Shown here: positions 1 through 5,551 of the stretch, one piece after another
Numbering within the stretch: position 1 is the first letter of the stretch
Layout: the number at the start of each line of letters is the position of its first letter
DNA from: an uncultured Pseudomonas sp.
GTDB lineage: Bacteria > Pseudomonadota > Gammaproteobacteria > Pseudomonadales > Pseudomonadaceae
Length of the DNA: 6,674 bases
NCBI RefSeq assembly: GCF_946885885.1
Contig: NZ_CAMPHN010000218.1
Span: 1 to 6,674, forward strand
Direction: 5' to 3'
Made by a program: the position numbers and the translations under genes
Notes under the pieces: model-generated
The model's input: the letters and a program-made list of their open reading frames with translations, nothing else
The model's database searches: none
What the model was told of the DNA's origin: nothing

Positions 1-236
1 TGCGCGAACTGCGCAACGTCGCCGAACGCTTCGCCCTCGGCCTGCCGGTATTCAAGAAAAGCGGCCTGGCCAGCGAAGGCAGCCCCAGCTTCGCCGAAGC
101 CGTAGAAGCCTTCGAACGCAACCTGCTACTCGACGCCCTGCAACGCAACGACGGTAACCTCAGCCAGGCCAGCCAAGCCCTCGGCATGGCCAAAACCACG
201 CTGTTCGACAAGGTGAAGAAGTACGGGTTGCAATAA
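1..236 (+). CDS. C-terminus of sigma-54-dependent Fis-family response regulator (AauR/DctD-like), 5' truncated by window
   Basis: The frame beginning at position 3 gives 77 residues before the TAA at 234-236. The first residues (RELRNVAERFALG) are the end of a sigma-54 activator AAA+ domain, where 'RELRN' is the well-known sensor-II region motif. After a short linker, the segment from about residue 32 to 77 is a Fis-type DNA-binding domain (ALQRNDGNLSQASQALGMAKTTLFDKVKKYGL overall, with the hallmark TTLFDK recognition helix). The form closely resembles DctD-type C4-dicarboxylate regulators and AauR, the acidic-amino-acid regulator of pseudomonads. I favour AauR because, from memory of P. aeruginosa gene order, aauR lies close to a ggt gene, as it does here. 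Such proteins activate sigma-54 promoters after phosphorylation by a partner histidine kinase; the receiver and most of the ATPase domain lie outside the window. No clear intrinsic terminator follows. Family is near certain; the AauR identity is moderate. Confidence 0.92.
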   Translation, partial: RELRNVAERFALGLPVFKKSGLASEGSPSFAEAVEAFERNLLLDALQRNDGNLSQASQALGMAKTTLFDKVKKYGLQ

Positions 237-276
237 GCTGGCGGCCGGCGAGTGCCGCACAGGGATCGCGACCTCT

Positions 277-442
277 CGTAGGGTGGGTTAGGCGCACGCA
301 GCCACTCGCGATGACTCCACAAGACCCGTTGCGCCGTAACCCACCATCGGCGCAACGCTGAATATCGCTTGGTGGGTTACGCGGCGCACCACCCCTGCGG
401 CGTCTGATCGTTATGCGCTCAACGCCGCTAACCCACCCTACG
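277..442. repeat. Composite nested inverted repeat (two ~70-bp units, REP/BIME-like)
   Basis: The outer arms, CGTAGGGTGGGTTAG at 277-291 and its perfect reverse complement at 428-442, are 15 bp long. Inside them, 331-346 (GCGCCGTAACCCACCA) pairs with 370-387 except for a two-base insertion. The structure is best read as two units, 277-345 and 370-442, each bounded by GGTGGGTTA on the left and TAACCCACC on the right, separated by about 24 bp. Each unit could fold on its own, and the whole can also fold as one large cruciform. This is the style of dispersed extragenic repeats found in Pseudomonas. It lies just after the regulator gene and may act as a transcription barrier or mRNA stabiliser, but has no T-tract typical of an intrinsic terminator. 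An open reading frame can be drawn across it on the minus strand but is not credible. Confidence 0.88.
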
Positions 443-748
443 GGTAGCCGGCATTTCACGCTGAGGTGATTATTCGCTTTTTTGCGGCGCTGGCCGCCGA
501 GAGAGACGCTGCTTGCTGAACCGGATGATCGACGACTATTGTTCAAACTAGACTGATGGCTATATGCCGCAGCCTTATGCCCAGCAATAGGCGGGGTAAA
601 GTGATTGCGGAAATTTCAGGGAGGGAATAGGCAGATGATTTTCCGAAAAACATGGCTTGCCATGGCTGTGCTTATACGGAATTCTTCGATATTCGTTATG
701 GCGCGATTTCGTCTAATCACTGTTAGCTTATAAAATAAAGGTGCATTC
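443..748. other. Non-coding stretch, GC-to-AT transition into the cassette
   Basis: No gene is supported here. Base composition drifts from GC-rich after the repeat to AT-rich from about 540 onward, which marks the approximate left edge of the foreign-looking segment. A short palindrome with 6-bp arms and a two-base spacer (CATGGC TT GCCATG, 651-664) sits about 85 bp before the next gene and could be an operator. No tRNA, integrase or direct-repeat attachment site was seen. Confidence 0.6.
707..734 (+). promoter_or_regulatory. Weak candidate sigma-70 promoter for the two-gene cassette
   Basis: A good -10-like hexamer, TATAAA, lies at 729-734 (within TTATAAAAT). The only matching -35 at suitable spacing is poor (TTTCGT, 707-712, 16-bp spacer). 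If used, transcription would begin around 740, leaving almost no leader before the ATG at 749, which would exclude the ribosome binding site at 737-741. The true promoter may therefore be further upstream. Confidence 0.2.
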
Positions 749-1078
749 ATGTTTGAGAACTCTGAAATCAAGAGCATCACACCAAACACCGAAGGACGTG
801 CTTTTCTAAAGATATGGAATAGAATAGTAAATCTTTCTCACATGACGGAAATAGCCATCAACTCCGACCCACAAGACAGAAGTATCACAATAAAACTTAT
901 TAATGGTTCCGAGATTACCCAGAAGTTTGATAGCCAAACATACTTATCCCACTCCTACAGCACATTACTTCACTGCATACAGCACAATCTTTTTGACATA
1001 GAGTTCACTGAAGAACATCATATAAAGTGGGCTCAATATAATGCGGATGAGTCTAATCGCAAGAGGTACAATAACTAA
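749..1078 (+). CDS. Hypothetical 109-residue protein, first gene of AT-rich cassette
   Basis: I do not recognise this protein. The ATG at 749 is preceded by AAAGG (737-741) with 7 bp spacing, which supports the start. The sequence has no signal peptide or membrane segment. Its middle (about residues 33-60) looks like two beta strands around a turn (EIAINSDPQDRSITIKLING), followed by a mostly helical segment (about 64-84) and a very polar C-terminus ending in RKRYNN. Codon use is AT-rich (roughly 40% GC by eye), quite unlike the flanking core genes but like the next gene. The next gene starts 29 bp downstream on the same strand with its own strong ribosome binding site, so the two are probably co-transcribed. 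By context it could be a partner, regulator or immunity protein for the predicted nuclease, but nothing in its own sequence proves this. Confidence 0.75.
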   Translation: MFENSEIKSITPNTEGRAFLKIWNRIVNLSHMTEIAINSDPQDRSITIKLINGSEITQKFDSQTYLSHSYSTLLHCIQHNLFDIEFTEEHHIKWAQYNADESNRKRYNN

Positions 1079-1097
1079 CCACCAGCTCAAGTCACAC

Positions 1098-1103
1098 AGG
1101 AGG
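1098..1103 (+). promoter_or_regulatory. Strong ribosome binding site deciding a GTG start
   Basis: A perfect AGGAGG lies 4 bp before the GTG at 1108-1110. No in-frame ATG exists for most of the following gene (the first internal Met is near residue 282), so this site fixes GTG as the start. Confidence 0.8.
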
Positions 1104-1107
1104 TTCA

Positions 1108-2142
1108 GTGCCGACTTATAAGAAATCTGCTGTTACTGCAAAAGAAGGCATAAACTTTATCCGAAGTGTCGTGGAAAACTCTGGCTCCCTTTTCATAAAG
1201 ATAGAACAAGAAAGCGATTTAGGAGTAGATGGAATTCTTGAGTTCATCAAGGATGAGAAACCTCTCAATAAACAGATAGCAGTTCAGATCAAGTCGGGGG
1301 CTTCGTACTATTATAGCGAAACAAGAGAGTGTGCTTTTCCGATAGGAAAGCACAGAGACTATTGGTCACAGCATCCACTACTCGTATTTGGTTTGGTTTA
1401 CATACCCGCTTTAAAAGCAGCATACTGGGTTAATATTAAGCGATTCCTGAAAGACAACCCTAATGCCACGACCGTTAGATTTTCGGCGACCAGGGCAAAT
1501 AAGTTTGATTCGTCTACGTTTAATACGTTGTTCTTGCCAGGCATCGCTGGCGAAACACCAGTACTAGATATTGATGAAGCATTCGCACTCGCTCGCTCCT
1601 GTGAACCTTCTGAGACTTATCTCGGTCTGCTCGTCTTGTTTCGCCGCTACGCAGATAACAAGTCGGCTTGGCATGAACTTATCCGGACCTTTATCGAGCG
1701 TCCCGCAGAGGAAATACCCCCAGTTCTACTATATTGGCTTGCGCATATCCCTGGACATGGTGATATTTTCTATTTTGGACAAACTGCATCTCCGGAGACT
1801 CGGACATATGCACGCAGTCTATTCAAAGAATTTGATGTAGAACACGTAATTAAGTTGCTTTCCTTTATTGATCCAGAAGCACAAATAGCTAGGGGCACAT
1901 TGGGCCAATCCGTAGAGGCTATAGTATCTTCTTTGCCCAATTCCTCTGCCATGTTGCGCAAAATTATGAAGTCATCAGAGATTGATTTGTCTATTCGTGA
2001 ATACGCTGCAATCATCCTTGCAATGAACGAAGGAAAGGGTGCACTAACCGATCTTAGAAAGCTAAATGATAGCGGATCGTGGTATGCAGGGGAGATTGCA
2101 ATGCATGTCCAAGAGCATGGATCGATTAACCCGTATGCATGA
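1108..2142 (+). CDS. DUF4365-type predicted PD-(D/E)XK nuclease with helical C-terminal domain
   Basis: A 344-residue protein starting at GTG. Residues about 5-145 match the pattern of DUF4365: an N-terminal helix with a glutamate (E13), then a GVDGILEF strand containing D41 and E45, then IAVQIKSG with Q60 and K62. D41 plus Q60-x-K62 fits the PD-(D/E)XK nuclease fold in its Q-x-K (Mrr-like) form, so a metal-dependent nuclease activity is likely but not shown. The strand FGLVYIPALKAAYWVNI (about 95-111) is the usual end of the core. From about residue 150 to the end the protein is helical; the last 50 residues (REYAAIILAMNEGKGAL and following) look like HEAT-type repeats, possibly a sensor or DNA/protein-binding part. 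There is no membrane segment or signal peptide, so it should be cytoplasmic. Base composition is AT-rich relative to neighbours, a sign of transfer. Proteins of this class often occur in defence islands. Domain call is firm; role is inferred. Confidence 0.82.
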   Translation: MPTYKKSAVTAKEGINFIRSVVENSGSLFIKIEQESDLGVDGILEFIKDEKPLNKQIAVQIKSGASYYYSETRECAFPIGKHRDYWSQHPLLVFGLVYIPALKAAYWVNIKRFLKDNPNATTVRFSATRANKFDSSTFNTLFLPGIAGETPVLDIDEAFALARSCEPSETYLGLLVLFRRYADNKSAWHELIRTFIERPAEEIPPVLLYWLAHIPGHGDIFYFGQTASPETRTYARSLFKEFDVEHVIKLLSFIDPEAQIARGTLGQSVEAIVSSLPNSSAMLRKIMKSSEIDLSIREYAAIILAMNEGKGALTDLRKLNDSGSWYAGEIAMHVQEHGSINPYA

Positions 2143-2231
2143 ATACACTGAAAAAGCCAAATAAGCCGACGCCAAAAAGCGCGCGGCTGTTTGGGACGTT
2201 GAAATCAATGGGGTCAGAAATCAAGAGCAAA

Positions 2232-2268
2232 GGGATCGGAATGAATAAAACTTATTCATTCCGATCCC
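2232..2268. repeat. Perfect 17-bp hairpin with 3-nt loop (REP-like)
   Basis: The arm GGGATCGGAATGAATAA (2232-2248) is exactly complementary to 2252-2268, with a loop of only AAC. It is preceded by TGGGGTCAGA (2211-2220), a motif I recall from repeats associated with REP/Y1-transposase families in Proteobacteria. No transposase remains in the window. The hairpin lies 90 bp after the nuclease gene and could end or stabilise its transcript, but no T-tract follows it. Confidence 0.85.
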
Positions 2269-2282
2269 AATATTCGTCCTAT

Positions 2283-2341
2283 GTAGGGTGCGCCGTGCGC
2301 ACCACAGACAAACGGGGCCTGGTGCGCACGGCGCACCCTAC
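2283..2341. repeat. Perfect 22-bp inverted repeat, GTAGGGTGCGCC-type extragenic palindrome
   Basis: The left arm at 2283-2304 begins GTAGGGTGCGCC and ends GCGCACCA. It is perfectly complementary over 22 bp to 2320-2341, with a 15-nt loop. The outer GTAGGGTG / CACCCTAC ends are shared with the repeat at 277-442. This is a familiar type of dispersed extragenic palindrome in pseudomonads. It marks the return to GC-rich DNA before ggt. Confidence 0.92.
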
Positions 2342-2386
2342 GAGCCGTCCTCAATACAGCCCACATTCAGCCTGATCGTTCATTGC

Positions 2387-2398
2387 CGGGCCGGCCCG
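2387..2398. promoter_or_regulatory. 12-bp GC palindrome upstream of ggt
   Basis: CGGGCCGGCCCG at 2387-2398 is a perfect palindrome about 75 bp before the ggt start. It lies in the only non-repeat leader available for ggt (2342-2473), so it could be a regulator site, but short GC palindromes also occur by chance. I found no convincing sigma-70 or sigma-54 promoter hexamers in this leader. Confidence 0.25.
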
Positions 2399-2473
2399 CT
2401 GTAATCGCGATGCGGTTTCGGTCTAGGCTGCAGTGTCTATTTAGCGCCCACCCCACCGGAAAAGGAGCTCCCC

Positions 2474-4141
2474 ATGCGCCCCCTGAAAAGCCTTTCGCTG
2501 CTGACGCTACTTGCCAGCACCAGTCTCCACATCAGCGCCGCCGATCTACAAGGCGGGGCGGTGGCCGCGCCCGATCAATACGGCGCAAAAGTCGCCGCCG
2601 AAATCCTCAAGGCCGGTGGCAATGCGGTGGATGCCGCGGTCGCCACGGCCTTCACCCTGGCGGTGACTTTTCCCGAGGCCGGCAATATCGGCGGCGGCGG
2701 GTTTATGACCCTGTATATGGACGGCAAGCCGTATTTCATCGACTACCGCGAAGTCGCGCCGCTGGCCGCGAGCAAGAATATGTACCTCGACGAGAAAGGC
2801 GAGGTGATCGCCAATATCAGCCTGATCGGCGCCAAGGCCGCGGGCGTGCCGGGCACGGTGATGGGTATGTGGGAGGCGCATAAGCGCTTCGGCAGCCTGC
2901 CCTGGAGCGAGCTGCTGACGCCAGCGGTGGCCTATGCGCGCAACGGCTTCACGGTGGCCGACAACCAGTACCAATACCACAGCAATACTTTGGCCCGGTT
3001 CGGCGGCAAGACCAACTTCGCCGAATATTTCGGCACGATGAAACCCGGCGAACTGCATCGCCAGCCGGAGTTGGCGAAGACCCTGGAACGCATCGCAGAC
3101 CAAGGGCCAAAGGACTTCTACAGCGGCAAGACCGCCGAATTGCTGGTCGCGCAGATGCAACGCGATGGTGGCCTGATCACTCGCGAAGATCTCAAAGGCT
3201 ATAGCGCCAAATGGCGCGAGCCGATGCGCGTCGACTGGCAGGGCAATACGCTCTATACCGCGCCGCTGCCCAGCTCCGGCGGTATCGCGCTGGCTCAGCT
3301 GATCGGCATCAAGGAGGCCCGTGCCGCCGATTTCGCCGGGGTCGAGCTGAACTCCGCGCGCTATATCCACCTGCTCGCGGAAATCGAGAAACGCGTGTTC
3401 GCCGACCGCGCCGATTACCTCGGCGACCCGGATTTCTCCGCGGTGCCGGTCAAGCAATTGACCGACCCGGCCTACCTGAAAAAACGCGCCGCCGAGGTCA
3501 ACCCGACGGCGATTTCCGCCACCGCGGATGTGCGGCCGGGGTTGGAGCCGCACCAGACCACGCATTTTTCCATCGTCGATAAACACGGCAATGCGGTGAG
3601 CAACACCTATACCCTGAACTTCGGTTTCGGCAGCGGCGTGGTGGTGGAGGGCGCGGGCTTTTTGCTCAATGACGAGATGGACGACTTCAGCGCCAAGGCC
3701 GGAGTGGCCAATGCCTTCGGCGTGGTCGGCAGCGATGCCAATGCCATCGAACCGGGCAAGCGCATGTTGTCGTCGATGAGCCCAAGCATCGTCACCCGCG
3801 ACGGCGAGGTCAGCCTGGTGCTCGGCACGCCGGGCGGTTCGCGGATCTTCACCTCGATTTTCCAGGTGCTGAACAACCTCTACGACTACGGCCTGCCCCT
3901 GGAACAAGCCGTGGCGGCGCAGCGTGTGCATCACCAGCTACTACCCAAGGACACCATCTATTACGACAGCTTCGCGCCGCTGACCGGCAAGGTCGCCGAG
4001 GCGCTCCAGGCCATGGGCTATGTCCTGGAAAACCAGGGTTGGAAGATGGGCGATATCCAGGCGATTCAAGTGCAGGACAAAACCCTGCACACCGCCTCCG
4101 ATCCACGCGGGCGCGGAGTCGGCCTGGTCGTGCCGCGGTAG
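2474..4141 (+). CDS. ggt: Gamma-glutamyltransferase (periplasmic, autoprocessed)
   Basis: A 555-residue precursor of the Ntn-hydrolase gamma-glutamyltransferase family, which transfers or hydrolyses the gamma-glutamyl group of glutathione and related compounds. The ATG at 2474 follows AAGGAG (2462-2467) with 6 bp spacing. Residues 1 to about 23 form a signal peptide (basic RPLK, leucine-rich core, SAA end), so it should be periplasmic. The large subunit contains GGNAVDAAVA (48-57), GNIGGGGF (70-77) and R92 in DYREVAP, equivalent to the substrate-binding Arg114 of E. coli GGT. Self-cleavage is expected before Thr362 in HQ-TTHFS, giving a small subunit of 194 residues. Thr380 and Asn382 (TYTLN), Glu401, Asp404 (NDEMDDF), Ser433-Ser434 and Gly454-Gly455 (TPGGSR) match the E. 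coli active site. A lid loop is present (DDFSAKAGVANAFG), but the E. coli lid tyrosine (Tyr444) is Phe415 here. All key residues are intact, so an active enzyme is expected. It appears monocistronic, with repeats on both sides. Confidence 0.97.
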   Translation: MRPLKSLSLLTLLASTSLHISAADLQGGAVAAPDQYGAKVAAEILKAGGNAVDAAVATAFTLAVTFPEAGNIGGGGFMTLYMDGKPYFIDYREVAPLAASKNMYLDEKGEVIANISLIGAKAAGVPGTVMGMWEAHKRFGSLPWSELLTPAVAYARNGFTVADNQYQYHSNTLARFGGKTNFAEYFGTMKPGELHRQPELAKTLERIADQGPKDFYSGKTAELLVAQMQRDGGLITREDLKGYSAKWREPMRVDWQGNTLYTAPLPSSGGIALAQLIGIKEARAADFAGVELNSARYIHLLAEIEKRVFADRADYLGDPDFSAVPVKQLTDPAYLKKRAAEVNPTAISATADVRPGLEPHQTTHFSIVDKHGNAVSNTYTLNFGFGSGVVVEGAGFLLNDEMDDFSAKAGVANAFGVVGSDANAIEPGKRMLSSMSPSIVTRDGEVSLVLGTPGGSRIFTSIFQVLNNLYDYGLPLEQAVAAQRVHHQLLPKDTIYYDSFAPLTGKVAEALQAMGYVLENQGWKMGDIQAIQVQDKTLHTASDPRGRGVGLVVPR

Positions 4142-4323
4142 GTTGGTGAGGAGTCCGCATCAAGGCGTTAACGCGGGCCAGACATTATCAAACTGTGATG
4201 GTGGATGAAAAAAGCGTCACCCACCCTACAAGGCTGACGCTTATCCAGGCTACGGGAGCAGCTGATCGTTCCCGCGTGGACGGTTCGACGCCTCGATGTG
4301 GGACCGATCAAAGTCACCCAATG
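4142..4323. other. Non-coding gap after ggt with degenerate repeat fragments
   Basis: No gene is supported. The stretch holds a 10-bp palindrome GCGTTAACGC (4165-4174), a small imperfect hairpin (4200-4208 with 4217-4225, 8 of 9 pairs), a fragment CACCCACCCTAC (4218-4229) matching the end of the repeat at 277-442, and a fragment ACGCTTATCCAGGCTAC (4237-4253) matching an arm of the repeat at 4400-4473. No T-tract terminator for ggt is evident. Confidence 0.6.
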
Positions 4324-4394
4324 GTAGCCCGGGTTGAGCGAAGCGATACCCGGGTATCGGCGCCCTGGGTATCGCTGCGCTCAACCCAGGCTAC
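4324..4394. repeat. Inverted repeat with 28-bp arms (GTAGCCCGGGTTGAGCG-type)
   Basis: The arm 4324-4351 pairs with 4367-4394 at 26 of 28 positions; each arm runs from GTAGCC to ATACCC on its own strand. This GTAGCC...GGTTGAGCG pattern is a typical dispersed pseudomonad extragenic palindrome. It lies between the converging ends of ggt and the minus-strand LysR gene and may help separate their transcripts. Confidence 0.9.
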
Positions 4395-4399
4395 GTGCT

Positions 4400-4473
4400 C
4401 CCGGATTGCGCTGGCGCTTATCCAGACTACAAAGAGCGGACCGTAGCCTGGATAAGCCTTGGCGCAATCCGGG
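4400..4473. repeat. Imperfect inverted repeat with 31-bp arms (CCCGGATTGCGC-type)
   Basis: The arm 4400-4430 (starting CCCGGATTGCGC) pairs with 4443-4473 at about 26 of 31 positions, around a 12-nt loop. The CCCGGATTGCG...TTATCCAG...CTAC layout is another common extragenic palindrome of this group. It sits only 15 bp from the stop codon of the LysR gene, where it may serve as a bidirectional end signal. Confidence 0.88.
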
Positions 4474-4488
4474 AAAACTTCACTCCAA

Positions 4489-5391
4489 TCAACCGATCTC
4501 GCCGCTTTCCAGCTTGCGCCACAGCAAGCGTACCGCCGCTTTGCGCACCAGGGCGCAGCGGTACAGGCGGATTTCCAGCGGCACTTGCCATTGTTCGCCG
4601 GCGCAGATTGCCAGCTCGCCGCGGGCCAATTCGCCGGTCACCGACAGGCGCGGCACCCAGGCCACGCCCATGCCTTGCAGGGCCATGCTTTTCAGGCTGT
4701 CGGCCATCGCGGTTTCGTACACCGTGGTCGAGCGCAAGGCGCGCTGGCGCAGCAGCAGGTTGACCGAGCGACCGAGAAAGGCGCCGGCGCTGTAGGCGAG
4801 CAGGGGCACGCTGGCGTTGCCTTCGAGATCGAACAGCGGCTGGCCATGTTCGTCGACCGCGCATACCGGCAGCATTTCCGTACGCCCGAGGTGCAGCGAG
4901 GGGAAGATTTCCGGGTCCATCTGCATCGAAGCGTCGGGGTCGTAGTAGGCCAGAATCAGGTCGCAGGCGCCTTCGCGCAACGCATGCACCGCCTCGCCGA
5001 CGTTGGTCGCCACCAGGCGCGTGCTCAGCGGCAGGCCCTCGCGGCGCAAGCGCGCGATCCATTCAGGGAAGAAGCCCAGGGTCAACGAATGCGCCGCGGC
5101 GATCTGCAGCACTTCGCCCTGCTGGCCTTCGACGTTGTGCAGGTGGCGCACCACTTCGCCCAACTGATCGACCATGCTGCGCGCGGTAACCAGAAACAAC
5201 TGGCCGGATTCGGTCAACTCCACCGGCGTGCAGGCGCGATTGACCAGGGTCAGGCCGAGCATGCTTTCCAGGCTGCGGATGCGCCGGCTGAACGCCGGCT
5301 GGGTGACGAAACGCTTCTGCGCCGCTTGGGAAAAACTGCGGGTGGCGGCCAGAGCGACGAAGTCCTCCAGCCATTTGGTTTCCAGGTTCAT
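4489..5391 (-). CDS. LysR-family transcriptional regulator, HypT (YjiE)-like
   Basis: A 300-residue protein, the standard LysR length. The start at 5391 is preceded on the minus strand by AAGGG with 6 bp spacing. The N-terminal winged helix-turn-helix covers about residues 6-65, with SFSQAAQKRFVTQPAFSRRI (19-38) as the DNA-binding helices. The effector domain covers about 92-295. The combination ETKWLEDF (4-11), QPAFSRRIRSLE (31-42) and IAAAHSLTLG (97-106) is close to what I recall of E. coli HypT, a hypochlorite-responsive LysR protein, and is unusual among LysR proteins in general. In HypT, methionine oxidation is reported to activate the protein; this homologue has several effector-domain methionines (for example M229, M236, M241), one of which (M229) aligns by eye with a HypT methionine. 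Divergent to the binding protein gene, it probably controls itself and perhaps that neighbour. Family is certain; a HypT-like function is only suggested. Confidence 0.95.
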   Translation of the reverse strand: MNLETKWLEDFVALAATRSFSQAAQKRFVTQPAFSRRIRSLESMLGLTLVNRACTPVELTESGQLFLVTARSMVDQLGEVVRHLHNVEGQQGEVLQIAAAHSLTLGFFPEWIARLRREGLPLSTRLVATNVGEAVHALREGACDLILAYYDPDASMQMDPEIFPSLHLGRTEMLPVCAVDEHGQPLFDLEGNASVPLLAYSAGAFLGRSVNLLLRQRALRSTTVYETAMADSLKSMALQGMGVAWVPRLSVTGELARGELAICAGEQWQVPLEIRLYRCALVRKAAVRLLWRKLESGEIG

Positions 5392-5551
5392 CGACTACCC
5401 TTGGAGTGAGGCCCTTGGCCGACCAGCGCCCATCCTGCCCTATGCCATGCACACACGCCATAGTGGCCGATAAGCTTGCCAGCACTGGCCACTACAAAAC
5501 GCTACAATCGCTGCCTTGACAATAATAAAGAGCACCTAAAGGAGCCTGGAT
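5392..5551. promoter_or_regulatory. Divergent promoter region between the LysR gene and the binding protein gene
   Basis: This 160-bp gap must hold the promoters of both genes. For the plus-strand gene, TACAAT (5503-5508) is a reasonable -10, but no good -35 stands 16-18 bp before it. A perfect TTGACA at 5516-5521 lacks a -10 at proper distance, because the ribosome binding site and start follow too soon. The plus-strand ribosome binding site AAAGGAG (5538-5544) is 7 bp before the ATG. The inverted repeat at 5461-5494 is a plausible regulator site. Confidence 0.5.
5461..5494. promoter_or_regulatory. Inverted repeat, candidate operator
   Basis: TAGTGGCC (5461-5468) and GGCCACTA (5487-5494) are perfect 8-bp arms 18 bp apart. 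A second small palindrome, GCCAG/CTGGC (5478-5482 and 5485-5489), overlaps the right arm. It lies just upstream of the candidate -10 of the binding protein gene and about 70 bp before the LysR start, a usual position for a LysR-type binding site. The arms do not form a textbook T-N11-A box, so the assignment is tentative. Confidence 0.4.

Noticed and set aside
277..442. CRISPR-like array from repeated GTGGGTTA motifs
   Set aside because: The motifs alternate in orientation, spacing is irregular, and there are no uniform direct repeats or spacers.
160..546. A 128-codon minus-strand frame across the left repeat
   Set aside because: It covers the regulator C-terminus and the palindrome, giving an Arg-rich nonsense-like protein.
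2205..2341. Remnant of an IS200/REP transposase gene next to the hairpins
   Set aside because: No frame around the hairpins shows the HUH or catalytic tyrosine motifs, so only the repeat itself is supported.
2139..2375. A 78-codon frame starting with ATGA overlap at the end of the nuclease gene
   Set aside because: Most of it runs through the two palindromes, the encoded protein is low-complexity and basic, and there is no ribosome binding site; the overlap alone is not enough.
2546..3934. A 462-codon frame on the minus strand opposite ggt
   Set aside because: It is the antisense shadow of a GC-rich gene; its composition (His, Ala, Arg, Gly rich) has no protein-family features, while ggt has every catalytic motif.
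4459..5409. A 316-codon plus-strand frame opposite the LysR gene
   Set aside because: Gln/Ala/Arg-rich shadow of a clearly recognised LysR protein on the other strand.
5516..5521. Perfect TTGACA as the -35 of the binding protein gene
   Set aside because: No -10 stands 16-18 bp downstream; that position is occupied by the ribosome binding site.
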